This document shows positions 21,679-29,363 of a stretch of DNA of 37,704 nt, in pieces. Under the pieces are notes generated by a model that saw nothing but the letters and a program-made list of their open reading frames with translations, was not told where the DNA came from and did no database searches. Made by a program: the position numbers and the translations under genes. This DNA is from Planctomycetota bacterium (GTDB taxonomy: Bacteria; Planctomycetota; E44-bin39), in NCBI GenBank assembly GCA_004376375.1, contig SOJX01000017.1:1-37704 (forward strand). Reading direction: 5' to 3'. The first letter of the stretch is position 1. Each line of letters begins with the position of its first letter.

Positions 21679-23394
21679 TTACTTTTTATACCTGGCGGCG
21701 TTCTTTTCGCACCACTTCTTCCAGGTGTCGACGTCTTCGCCGATTTTTTCGCCCGTGATTTGCCGGAGCGCCCAGCATGCGTGCATGGCGACGCCGGCGG
21801 AGTACGGGTCTTCGTCGTAGAGTGCTTCGGCGAGGAGGGGGATGAATCGCTTTTCCCGCGTCTCGCCGATAAGGTCGACGGCGAACCTCCTCATCACCAC
21901 CTTGCCTTTTTTCAGCGTGGTCAGGATTTCCTCGAGTGCGGCCTTGTTGCCCGCGGTACGGTAAAGCCCGAAGGCGGCGGCGAGGCGGACTTTTTCATCC
22001 GTGTCCTTTTCCCACACTTTTTTCAGCGTCTTCGAGGCTTTTTTGTCGCCGATTTTTCCAAGCGCGATCGCGGATTTCCGCCTTATCCAGTCGTCCCGGG
22101 CATTGAGCGCCTCGATAAGAGCCGGGACCGCAATGGGATTTCCGATATCTCCAAGCGCTTCGGCCGCGTACGCACGCGTGATGGTGTCTTCGAGGTCGTC
22201 CTGGAGTATCGGGACAAGGTTGTCCATGGCCCACGTGCCGCCGATTTTTCCGAGCGCCTTCACGGCCGTCTGGCGGACCCTGTCCTTGCGGTCCTCGTCG
22301 GTGAGGAGGCTTACGATTCTTTTTCTCGCCTTTGTCTCGCGCATCCGGCCGAGGCAGTTCAGTGCGCTCTTTACCGTGGCGTCGTCCTCTTCGTCCAGCA
22401 TCTTGATGAACGCGGCCGCCAGTTTTTCGCGAAGGTTCCTGTCACCGAGGTTCAGAAGCGCGAACGCGGCCCGCTGCGAGAGCTTTTTCTCGCTGCCGTT
22501 CATTATCTCGAGAAGCACGGCCTTCGCGGACGTGTGCGCGATAACTCCCATGGCGCGTATCGCGGTGAGACGCAGGGACTTATCGTCCGTTTTGTCCTTC
22601 GCCACTTTGGAGAGGGAGGGCACCGCTTCGGGGTCTTTGATTTTTTCAAGGCTGTTTGCCGCCGTCGCACGGAAGGTTTTCGGGTTTTTCCCGTCGAGAA
22701 GGATTCCGCACAGGGCTTTGGTCGCGCGCTTGTCCTTAAGGTTGCCGAGGGCGAACGCGCACATCTCGCGGAGCTTTGCGTCTTCCTTCACGTCCCCCAG
22801 CATCGTGATGAACAGCGTGACATACGCGGTATCGCCGATGCGGCTTAGAGATTCGATTGCTTTTCTTCTTACCTGCAGCTCGGCGTCCTTGAGCCTTTTT
22901 TCAAGCGCCTTCGACGCTTTTTTGTCGCCGATATCGCCGAGTGCCTCGGTTACGGCGACCCTTATCGCAGCTTCCTTGTCTTCCAGCAGCGGCAGCAGCG
23001 GCTCTATTCCTTCTTTTGAGCGCAGGTTACCGATGACGGTTATTGCCAGTATCCGGATGCGGATGTTCTTGTCTTTCAGCCATTTCGTCAGCGGTTTAAC
23101 GGCCTTCAGGTCGGTGAATTTCTCAAGCGCCTCTTCGGCGACGAAGCCGGATCTTTCCTTTTCCTTTGTTTCCAACCCTTCCTTCACGGCTTTCATAAGG
23201 GCGTCGACGGCGGGCGCGCCGAGTTCGGAGAGAGTTTTTATTTCATCGCGGAAAAAGGATAGAGTCTTTCTGTTTTCTATCTCTTTGAGAATCCCGGTTA
23301 CTTTTTTCTCAATAGCACTTTTATTTTCTCCCGCAAGGGCAGGGGCGGAGCAGATAAGCAGCGCAACCGCCAGGGCCGGGATAATCTTTTTCAT
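21679..23394 (-). CDS. Secreted HEAT-repeat (PBS-lyase-type) scaffold protein
   Basis: 571 residues from the ATG at 23394-23392, chosen because GAGGAG lies just upstream and translation begins with a clean signal peptide (1-21, ending ALA). An upstream in-frame ATG at 23490 would bury the signal peptide. Nearly the whole mature chain consists of HEAT-like helical pairs of 30-40 residues with the recurring pattern A(V/L)xALGxIGD(K)xA, for example AAEALGDIGNPIAVPALIEAL and SAIALGKIGDKKASKTL. The last 45 residues (ITGEKIGEDVDTWKKWCEKNA) form a different small cap. HEAT solenoids bind partners; no catalytic motif is seen. It probably works in the periplasm. Neighbours do not narrow its role. Confidence 0.85.
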   Translation of the reverse strand: MKKIIPALAVALLICSAPALAGENKSAIEKKVTGILKEIENRKTLSFFRDEIKTLSELGAPAVDALMKAVKEGLETKEKERSGFVAEEALEKFTDLKAVKPLTKWLKDKNIRIRILAITVIGNLRSKEGIEPLLPLLEDKEAAIRVAVTEALGDIGDKKASKALEKRLKDAELQVRRKAIESLSRIGDTAYVTLFITMLGDVKEDAKLREMCAFALGNLKDKRATKALCGILLDGKNPKTFRATAANSLEKIKDPEAVPSLSKVAKDKTDDKSLRLTAIRAMGVIAHTSAKAVLLEIMNGSEKKLSQRAAFALLNLGDRNLREKLAAAFIKMLDEEDDATVKSALNCLGRMRETKARKRIVSLLTDEDRKDRVRQTAVKALGKIGGTWAMDNLVPILQDDLEDTITRAYAAEALGDIGNPIAVPALIEALNARDDWIRRKSAIALGKIGDKKASKTLKKVWEKDTDEKVRLAAAFGLYRTAGNKAALEEILTTLKKGKVVMRRFAVDLIGETREKRFIPLLAEALYDEDPYSAGVAMHACWALRQITGEKIGEDVDTWKKWCEKNAARYKK

Positions 23395-23490
23395 CAATTT
23401 CTCCTCAGTTCGTCCGCGGTCTTCCCCCCACGTGCGCGGAGGCCAAAAGTCCTGAGATCTTAGACTACAGACTTGAGGGAAGAAACGCAA

Positions 23491-23511
23491 TACTCAAGCC
23501 TCAAGTCTCAG
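23491..23511. repeat. Short heptamer array (tactcaa)
   Basis: Three 7-bp units (tactcaa, gcctcaa, gtctcag) with an inverted partner acttgag at 23471-23477, giving a possible hairpin. The array contains the stop codon of the gene remnant that begins at 23615. Confidence 0.6.
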
Positions 23512-23615
23512 GCCTTTCCCCCCGGCGTCCAGAGGGGGCAGGTCGCGATAACCGCCGCGAAGAGCAGGACGATGAAGATGGTGAGTTTAATCGGCAGAGA
23601 TAATTTCATTTTCAT
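23508..23615 (-). pseudogene. N-terminal remnant of an FGE-like membrane-anchored protein
   Basis: A 35-codon frame (MKMKLSLPIKLTIFIVLLFA..., ending TPGGKA) aligns by eye with the start of the FGE-like protein at 119-1135 (MKISLPLKLGITVIVIFGLL...LWKP). Both share SLPxKL, the hydrophobic anchor and an L-W-x-P exit. Here the frame ends within a heptamer array instead of continuing to a catalytic domain, so it is best seen as a truncated gene whose body has been lost. A genuine small membrane protein is the alternative. Confidence 0.6.
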
Positions 23616-23619
23616 TCCT

Positions 23620-23690
23620 GTAGGGGCAAGGCATGCGCGTGTTCTTTGCCTCTACAAATTCAACGCGCCGCAAGCGGCGCCGCTAAAGTT
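23620..23690. repeat. Two-hairpin dispersed element
   Basis: Hairpin 1 pairs GTAGGGGCAAG (23620-23630) with CTTTGCCTCTAC (23644-23655), with one wobble and a bulge. After aaattcaa comes hairpin 2, GCGCCGC (23665-23671) / GCGGCGC (23674-23680), followed by CGCTAAAG. The same order of parts occurs at 27940-27997. Function is unknown; possibilities are REP-like or miniature mobile DNA or transcript ends. Confidence 0.7.
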
Positions 23691-23754
23691 GTTTAATTGT
23701 TCACCTGTTCCCTTATTTCCACCCAGGTCTTACCGCCTCCGGGGATATTATACA

Positions 23755-23780
23755 AAGGGCAGACACGCTGGTCTGCCCTT
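23755..23780 (-). terminator. Intrinsic terminator of the metalloprotease gene
   Basis: A perfect 10-bp stem AAGGGCAGAC (23755-23764) / GTCTGCCCTT (23771-23780) with a 6-nt loop. On the minus strand it is followed by TGTATAATATCC. It lies 24 bp beyond the stop codon of the lipoprotein gene, as expected for its terminator, although the T tract is short. Confidence 0.65.
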
Positions 23781-23803
23781 ATTATTCAGAATTTCGGTTT
23801 TCT

Positions 23804-25294
23804 TTATCTCCCGGGGCCGGGCAGGAGGGTTGTGCTCATCAGGGTGATGTCTTCCGCCGCGAAACCGGGGGCGAGGTTAAGCGGGTTTATAAAACTATTC
23901 ATGATATTCAAGCCGTTTGCATTGTGCGGGAGCCCGAGCGAATGTCCGATTTCATGGGCGGTAACGACTGCAGTGTGTTCAATGAAAGTATTAAAATCAA
24001 TACCCGCGGATTGCGACGCTTGAGTTATCTCGTCCAGGAAAACACCGAGATTCTGGCTGGTCAGGACTATAGTCCCTCCAAAGTTCTCGACGCAACTGTT
24101 GGCGCCGTCATCCTCGAAAACCGCTCCCATGGCTGATCCCGGATCGTTGGCGTCCCAGATCCTCATCCGGTTGTAAGACCTCGGCCCCAGGCATATACAT
24201 CTATGCATTCCCGGCTCACCCGGTTTTACACCGCCGTCCAGCGGCGCCGTGCAGAAGCTTATATCGAGTCCGCTGTAATACGCCTCGAGCCTCTGGGTAA
24301 CCGTTAGTTTTACCACTTCCGCGTTGCCCGCGGAGTACCACCCTAGAGTGGTCAGGGAGGCCTGGAGTGCGGAGCCGTCGAAGTCGACAAACCATCTGTC
24401 GGTCCCGTCTACGTATTCACCGTAATACCCCGAGCCGAGCCCGGTCCCGTTGTCGGGAATCGGAGAACTCACGAGGCTCGAGTGGATCAGCTTCCAGGTG
24501 CCTGTGTTACCGTGCTCTTCCATAACCACGCCTATGCCCGGAGCATAATAGCGGGTCATTATTTCCGTTTCCGGTGGCGAAAAATTTGTCCACCACACAT
24601 ACCTTATTTTCAAACAGGTATCGGAGATGGGATGGCCGTCCATCATGGTAACCGGTTCAACTCCCTGGAATTCGCCGTCAAAGGTATAAGAATACCATTC
24701 AGCGCTCGGGAAGTTGGCCACGCCGGAATCGTTCCAGTAGTCTCCGACGACCATGTCGGCCAGCGCGAGCGTCATCGAAGGCTCAAACTCCACGGCCTGA
24801 TCGCTGGCCGCAAGGTCCCACGGGCCCAGAGCAACCCAGGGCAAATTTCCCAGGACATCAATACCGTGATAGTCGCATCTCATAAATGCGAAACCGTTGT
24901 TTAACTGAACGGGCCAGGTAACGTGCCCGAACATAAATTTTCCCGCGTTGCAGTATAAAACCCGAATCTCGTCCGATGCGGGATTGCCGAACGTCCAGAA
25001 GTTGCCGTCCGCGTAGTCGGTGTAATCGCGGATCCGGTAATGTGCCGGCCACGGTCCAGTTCCCGTTCCCGTGACAGTGCCAGTTCCCGGCCCCGTTCCA
25101 GTTCCCGTTCCCGTTCCAGTGCCAGTTCCCGTACCGGTTCCGGTTCCCGTTCCCGTACCTGTGTCGGTGCCCGTACCCGTGTTCGTTCCGAAGATGTACT
25201 TTTGTTTACCTGATTTACTGCATGCGACCGGTAACATTCCGGCAATAAAAAGCAGGATAAGTAAGAATATTGCTGCTCTGTTTACTTTTTCCAT
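23804..25294 (-). CDS. Secreted metzincin-like zinc metalloprotease, lipoprotein with long Gly-Thr linker
   Basis: 496 residues. A lipoprotein signal ends LPVAC (Cys25), then SKSGKQKYIFG, and a low-complexity (Gly-Thr)n spacer spans residues 36-79. The central 350 residues are predicted beta-rich and match nothing I recognise. Near the C-terminus HEIGHSLGLPH is the HExxHxxGxxH zinc site of metzincins, followed by a probable Met-turn, NIMNSF. The enzyme would sit on the cell envelope with the spacer holding the catalytic part away from the membrane. The N-terminal segment after the lipid Cys resembles CotH copies 3 and 4, an unrelated family, which suggests a shared export or tether module. 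A terminator follows. The protease class is firm; the substrate is unknown. Confidence 0.85.
   Translation of the reverse strand: MEKVNRAAIFLLILLFIAGMLPVACSKSGKQKYIFGTNTGTGTDTGTGTGTGTGTGTGTGTGTGTGTGPGTGTVTGTGTGPWPAHYRIRDYTDYADGNFWTFGNPASDEIRVLYCNAGKFMFGHVTWPVQLNNGFAFMRCDYHGIDVLGNLPWVALGPWDLAASDQAVEFEPSMTLALADMVVGDYWNDSGVANFPSAEWYSYTFDGEFQGVEPVTMMDGHPISDTCLKIRYVWWTNFSPPETEIMTRYYAPGIGVVMEEHGNTGTWKLIHSSLVSSPIPDNGTGLGSGYYGEYVDGTDRWFVDFDGSALQASLTTLGWYSAGNAEVVKLTVTQRLEAYYSGLDISFCTAPLDGGVKPGEPGMHRCICLGPRSYNRMRIWDANDPGSAMGAVFEDDGANSCVENFGGTIVLTSQNLGVFLDEITQASQSAGIDFNTFIEHTAVVTAHEIGHSLGLPHNANGLNIMNSFINPLNLAPGFAAEDITLMSTTLLPGPGR
25058..25189 (-). repeat. Hexanucleotide repeat encoding a 22-pair Gly-Thr-rich linker
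   Basis: Twenty-two consecutive 6-bp units (ggaacg, ggtacg, ggcact and similar on the minus strand) encode Gly-Thr with occasional Asn, Asp, Pro and Val substitutions. It is in frame in the metalloprotease; unit-wise slippage would alter tether length without a frameshift. Confidence 0.9.
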
Positions 25295-25551
25295 TGCAGC
25301 ATTCCTTCCGTGGATTTTGGCGTGAACGAACCTTGTTTTAGAAAGAAGATTTCCATTATGAGATAGTGTACGGTTTTTCGGCTGATCCCGCGACTGTATG
25401 GTCGGGTAGCTTTGGATTGATTCTCGTGTCAGTCGCGTATTTTGGACAGGCAGCGTTCGGTAATATAAATTTTACAACTAATCAAGAATTAATGCAAGTC
25501 ATAATGTCAAATTATTGCGTTATCTGCGCGAGAATGACGGAAAAATAGAAA
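25295..25551. other. Intergenic region with no supported gene
   Basis: This stretch separates the metalloprotease from the glycoside-hydrolase-like gene and is less GC-rich than its surroundings. A TTGACA on the minus strand (25510-25505) has no convincing -10 partner. A 60-codon frame on the plus strand has no family resemblance or ribosome site. Confidence 0.4.
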
Positions 25552-25583
25552 CTTATTCCCTTGTTTCCTTGTTCCCTTGTTTC
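25552..25583. repeat. Octamer array at the 3' end of the glycoside-hydrolase-like gene
   Basis: Four 8-bp units: cttattcc, cttgtttc, cttgttcc, cttgtttc. Read on the minus strand this encodes KQGNKETRE and the TAA stop of the gene. It is the reverse-complement twin of the array at 18292-18331. Confidence 0.9.
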
Positions 25584-27760
25584 TCCTCCTCCGCCGGTTT
25601 CACGGGGAAACTGAGTTTGTCAAGCGGGTCGGTCCCGGCTTTCTTTTCCTGCGCGTCGGTGAAGCCGTCGTCATCATCATCAGCGTCGGCGTTGTCGCCG
25701 ATGCCGTCGCCATCGGTGTCGCGCGATTCCTTCGGGTCGAAGGGGAACGCGTCCCACGGGACGGAGTGGCGGCAATCGACGCCGTCGCCGTCGATGTCGA
25801 GCTCGTCGCGGTCGGGCTTGCCGTTCCTGTTCAGGTCGTCCGCTTTCCCGTCGCCGTCGTCATCGGCGTCGAGCACGTCGCCGATGAGGTCGCCGTCGTT
25901 ATCCTGCCATTCCTCCGGCTCGAGAGGGAACGCGTCTTTTTTATCCGGGTGGCCGTCGTTGTCGTCGTCCGTATCCTTATCGTTGGGGATTCCGTCACCG
26001 TCGATGTCGGGCGGGCCGTCGGGCGTGACAAGCAGTGCGATATCCACGGTAAACGGCGGCGCTTCGAACGTGTTTTTGCCTTTCTTCGCATCGAACGTAC
26101 CGAGGATTTCCGCCGTCGCGGGCGAATACCAGTAACCTTTCGCAGCCTTCCCGATTTCCAGCGTTACCTTGATGTTCTTTACCGGATTATCGTGGTCTGA
26201 GAAATGATGCAGGTAAACCGCGGCCTGCTCCTTCGACGCCAGACCGTATGCGCGCACGGCATGAGGGTCCGACACCTCGACCTCGACAGGCTTCGCATCC
26301 TTGTCCAGCCGGTATGAAAAATCCTGTAGCGAGCGCACGTACTCGCGCTCCGTCGGCCCGAGCCAGATATTCATGACGTGGCCGTCCCGGGCGTAGCTTG
26401 TTTCCCAGAAGATGAATGCTATCTCGTGGAAGAAGGCGGTCCACGTCCGGATGCGCATCCGCCTCGCCGAGCCCGCGTCCCAGACGCCGCCGATACCGAT
26501 CGGACGGGGCTTTTTCCTCCCGACGCTGTTTCCCTGCTCGCCGAGTATCACGGGCTTGCCGTGTTTCTTATATCTCTTCGCGCGGTTGGCCGTAGCGGAA
26601 TCGGACTTGAGCTCGTTCTCGTTCTGGTACCAGTGGGGCGCGTTAATCTCGATCCCCTTCAGGTGCGGCTTCTCCCAGCTCGTCGTGATGGGGTGGTCGT
26701 ACGGGTCGATGGAGCGCAGGTACGGCGCCATGATTTCGTACCACTTGTCGGAGGCTTTCTGCTCGTTCAGGAACTGCCAGAAATCCACGTATGCGCCCCA
26801 GCGGTCGACCGAGTACTTGACGAACCTCTTGACCTTTTCCATACCTTCCTTATTGTCGGGGTTCATGGTGAAAACTTTCTGGTAGCCGAAGATTCCGTAG
26901 AAGATTCTGAATCCGTATTTGCGTGCGTAGCCGAGCAGCTCGTCGCACATTATCCCTTCCTGGACGTACCAGTTGTCGAGGTCGCGGTAGAGGTTGAAGG
27001 CGAAATTGCACTGAGAGAAACGGAGGAGGTTGAAGCCGCACCTGCCGTATCGGCGGAAATAAATGTCCGCGTTCAGCGGATTGTTCGACGGGCCGCGGAC
27101 GTACAACGGGCCCTTGGGCAGCTTGACGATGTTAGTCCGGTCGGTCCTGAACGGACCTTCCATGCCGACCTGGTCGAGGGTGGAGCCGGTGCCCGAGTTG
27201 TCGAACCATCCTTTCTGGAGGCCGATGGGATAGTAGGGACTGCCGTCGTCGAAGACCCAGCGGAACGGGTTCGTTTTGCTCTGGCGGACGAAGCCGGGAT
27301 TGTGCTTTTTCCCTTTCACGCATGTAAAGCTGCCTTCGCCGGTCGCTTTGTCGCCTTTCACGTTTGAAAATGTATAAGAGTATTTCCACTTGCCGGTTTC
27401 CCGGGGGGCGAACCGGGCTTTCCATAAATCCTGTTTCTTGAAGATGTATTCAGTTTTCCTGCGTTCTCTTCCATGTTCACCGGTTTTTGTCACGCGGATT
27501 TCCGGAGGCTCGGAAGAGCCGTAGTGGAAACCGCCGATGTTCACTTTTTTTCCGCCGGGTGAGGTGAACTCTACTTCTATCGTTACGTCGAAGAAGGGAT
27601 TTTTGTACTTCTGATCGTGCCTGAACGTTATCTCAAACACCTCGTAGAGCGGCACGAATTTCGTATTCTGCGAGTGCGCGACCTTTATTTCACCTCCGGG
27701 CGCCGGTATCGCCGCGAACGCGAGAAGAAGGAGCAGGACAAATATTATTGTTTTTTTCAT
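25553..27760 (-). CDS. Secreted glycoside-hydrolase-like protein (DUF5060 + TIM barrel) with thrombospondin type 3 calcium repeats
   Basis: 735 residues from ATG 27760-27758, which has GGAGG upstream and begins with a signal peptide (1-22); upstream in-frame ATGs were rejected. Residues 24-150 match a DUF5060 beta-sandwich (KYKNPFFDVTIEVEFTSPGG; APRETGKWKYSYTF). About 165-500 is a TIM barrel like DUF4038-type hydrolases, starting DGSPYYPIGL; candidate catalytic glutamates are in QFLNEQ and VILGEQG. About 530-610 is a small beta domain like the putative collagen-binding domain found after such barrels. About 615-720 holds thrombospondin type 3 repeats (DIDGDGIPNDKDTDDDNDG...) with many Asp for calcium. 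The final nine residues and stop derive from an octamer array. It likely degrades extracellular glycans; specificity is unknown. Confidence 0.85.
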   Translation of the reverse strand: MKKTIIFVLLLLLAFAAIPAPGGEIKVAHSQNTKFVPLYEVFEITFRHDQKYKNPFFDVTIEVEFTSPGGKKVNIGGFHYGSSEPPEIRVTKTGEHGRERRKTEYIFKKQDLWKARFAPRETGKWKYSYTFSNVKGDKATGEGSFTCVKGKKHNPGFVRQSKTNPFRWVFDDGSPYYPIGLQKGWFDNSGTGSTLDQVGMEGPFRTDRTNIVKLPKGPLYVRGPSNNPLNADIYFRRYGRCGFNLLRFSQCNFAFNLYRDLDNWYVQEGIMCDELLGYARKYGFRIFYGIFGYQKVFTMNPDNKEGMEKVKRFVKYSVDRWGAYVDFWQFLNEQKASDKWYEIMAPYLRSIDPYDHPITTSWEKPHLKGIEINAPHWYQNENELKSDSATANRAKRYKKHGKPVILGEQGNSVGRKKPRPIGIGGVWDAGSARRMRIRTWTAFFHEIAFIFWETSYARDGHVMNIWLGPTEREYVRSLQDFSYRLDKDAKPVEVEVSDPHAVRAYGLASKEQAAVYLHHFSDHDNPVKNIKVTLEIGKAAKGYWYSPATAEILGTFDAKKGKNTFEAPPFTVDIALLVTPDGPPDIDGDGIPNDKDTDDDNDGHPDKKDAFPLEPEEWQDNDGDLIGDVLDADDDGDGKADDLNRNGKPDRDELDIDGDGVDCRHSVPWDAFPFDPKESRDTDGDGIGDNADADDDDDGFTDAQEKKAGTDPLDKLSFPVKPAEEEKQGNKETRE

Positions 27761-27882
27761 AATGCCTCCGAAGAAAAATCGATGTTTACCCGGCATGTAT
27801 AACGCACGAAATAGGGAATTATTCTTCCTGAATATTTTACCCCCCATCCGCGGGAAATCAAACATCCCTTGACGCAAACGCA

Positions 27883-27917
27883 GGGATAAGGGACAAGGGA
27901 TAAGGGATAAGGATAAA
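27883..27917. repeat. Heptamer array (gggataa)
   Basis: Five 7-bp units: gggataa, gggacaa, gggataa, gggataa, ggataaa. It matches the array at 1410-1437. It is followed at once by gagcttcgcgcgttatttta, the word also found after the array at 16237-16276. Confidence 0.85.
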
Positions 27918-27939
27918 GAGCTTCGCGCGTTATTTTATC

Positions 27940-27997
27940 GGGCAGGCGCGGGGGTTGCCCCTACATATTTAACGCGGCGAGCAAGCTCGCCGGCTAA
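27940..27997. repeat. Two-hairpin dispersed element (second copy)
   Basis: Hairpin 1 is GGGCA (27940-27944) / TGCCC (27956-27960), then CTACATATTTAACG. Hairpin 2 is a perfect 8-bp stem CGGCGAGC (27975-27982) / GCTCGCCG (27985-27992), then GCTAA. It has the same order of parts as 23620-23690. The 27761-28137 intergenic region otherwise holds two heptamer arrays and a promoter. Confidence 0.7.
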
Positions 27998-28015
27998 TTA
28001 TATTTATATTCTTCT

Positions 28016-28050
28016 CTTATCACTTATCACCTGTCACTTATCACTTTATA
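28016..28050. repeat. Heptamer array (cttatca)
   Basis: Five 7-bp units: cttatca, cttatca, cctgtca, cttatca, ctttata. They end five bases before the -35 box of the next promoter. Confidence 0.85.
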
Positions 28051-28054
28051 TTGC

Positions 28055-28084
28055 TTGACGTTGCCGGACAGGCGGTAGTATATT
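28055..28084 (+). promoter_or_regulatory. Putative sigma-70 promoter of the CoA-transferase gene
   Basis: TTGACG (28055-28060), an 18-bp spacer, then TATATT (28079-28084). It lies 53 bp upstream of the start codon. Confidence 0.55.
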
Positions 28085-28137
28085 GGCGATTCAGTGTTAC
28101 GCGAACGTTACGGAAAATTTAAATCAGGTGCAATGCC

Positions 28138-29337
28138 ATGGAAGAGCTGGAATTTTTCAGGAAGATAAACGTGCTCAGCGTGGAGCAGGCGACGACGCTG
28201 CCGTTTCTGACGTACCGGCTGGCTGCCGATGGGATGAACGTTATCCGTATCGAGCACCCCGACCGGCCCGACCCGAACCGGTTCATCGGCGACGACGTCC
28301 TCGGCGAGGAGGCGATAAACTCGTATTTTCTGCCGCTCAACGTCGGCAAGAAAGCGATAACGCTGAACTTCGCGACCGATGAAGGGAAGCAGATACTGAA
28401 GGACCTGGTGAGGAAACTGGACGTCGATATCTTCGCGACGAACCAGCTTCAGGAAAGCTGCGTGCGTGCGGGGATAGATTACGATACGCTTAAAGAGGTG
28501 AAGGACGACCTTATCTGGATCGGGATTACCGGTTTCGGGCCCGACGTTTCCGAGCCCGCGTACGACCCGGTGCTCCAGGCGCGGGCCGGGCTGATGGACC
28601 TGAACGGCGAGCCGGACGGCCCGCCGACGGTTTTCGGCCTGCCCGTCGCCGACCTGCTCGCGGGCGAGCACGCCTATTCGGAAACGCTCAAAGCGCTCTT
28701 CCGGCGCGAGGGCACGGACCAGGGCTCGAAGATAGATATCTCGATGTTCCAGTGCGCGGCTTCGTGGCTTCACAGCGTTTTCTCGCTGACGAAGAGTTTC
28801 GGCTACCACATTACCCGCAAGGGGAATACGCACCGCTTTTTCGCGCCTGTCTCGATTTTCAAAACAAAGGGCGGCTACGTGTATATCGCGGTCGGGAACG
28901 ACCGGCAGTGGGATTCGATTACGAAGCTGCCCGGCTTCGAGGCGCTTGGAAAAGACGAGTATGTGAAGAACGCGGGCCGGATTGCGGACGTGGAAAACCT
29001 TAACGCGGAGATCGAAAAGATAACCGCGGCCAGGACGAGCGAGGAAATCGTCGCCCTGTTTTCCGGCATCGGCGTTCCGGTGTCGAGCGTGAAGACGGTG
29101 AAGGACGTCGCCGACGACCCGCACATAGAAAAGAAGATGATTCACTCGAAAGACCCGAAGACGGGGAAGGAAGTTTTCCTGCCGCCGCTGCCGGTCATCA
29201 GCGCGTTTCTGCAGTCGACCGGCCTGGAAGTGAGTTTCCCGCCGCGGGTGGGTGAGCACAACGAGGAAATCTACGGCGAGGTTCTGGGTTACAGTCCGGA
29301 AAGAATAGGAGAGCTTAAGAAGAAAAAAGTGATCTGA
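28138..29337 (+). CDS. Class III (CaiB/BaiF family) CoA-transferase
   Basis: 399 residues, the standard length for the family, with no signal peptide. Members exchange CoA between acyl-CoA and a free acid (formyl/oxalyl, carnitine, bile acid and benzylsuccinate types). Family features seen are the N-terminal VLSVEQATTLPFLTYRLAADGMNVIRIEHPD nucleotide-fold start, LPLNVGKKAITLNF, and the catalytic-loop region PAYDPVLQARAGLMDLNGEPDG. The Asp of that region aligns with the conserved covalent-catalysis Asp. GTDQGSKIDISMFQCAASWL and the late GIPVSSVKTVKDVADDPH-like block (GVPVSSVKTVKDVADDPH) follow. It stands alone: neighbours are on the opposite strand and unrelated, so the substrate cannot be inferred. 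Its codon use looks like its neighbours. Confidence 0.9.
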   Translation: MEELEFFRKINVLSVEQATTLPFLTYRLAADGMNVIRIEHPDRPDPNRFIGDDVLGEEAINSYFLPLNVGKKAITLNFATDEGKQILKDLVRKLDVDIFATNQLQESCVRAGIDYDTLKEVKDDLIWIGITGFGPDVSEPAYDPVLQARAGLMDLNGEPDGPPTVFGLPVADLLAGEHAYSETLKALFRREGTDQGSKIDISMFQCAASWLHSVFSLTKSFGYHITRKGNTHRFFAPVSIFKTKGGYVYIAVGNDRQWDSITKLPGFEALGKDEYVKNAGRIADVENLNAEIEKITAARTSEEIVALFSGIGVPVSSVKTVKDVADDPHIEKKMIHSKDPKTGKEVFLPPLPVISAFLQSTGLEVSFPPRVGEHNEEIYGEVLGYSPERIGELKKKKVI

Positions 29338-29363
29338 ATCGGCGGTTGAGCCCGTTTCCTTTA

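Noticed and set aside
21646..23455. Two long plus-strand frames opposite the HEAT gene
   Set aside because: The minus-strand frame has a signal peptide, a ribosome site and HEAT repeats; the plus frames have none.
25366..25548. 60-codon plus-strand frame in an intergenic region
   Set aside because: It has no ribosome site, no homology that I recognise and atypical composition.
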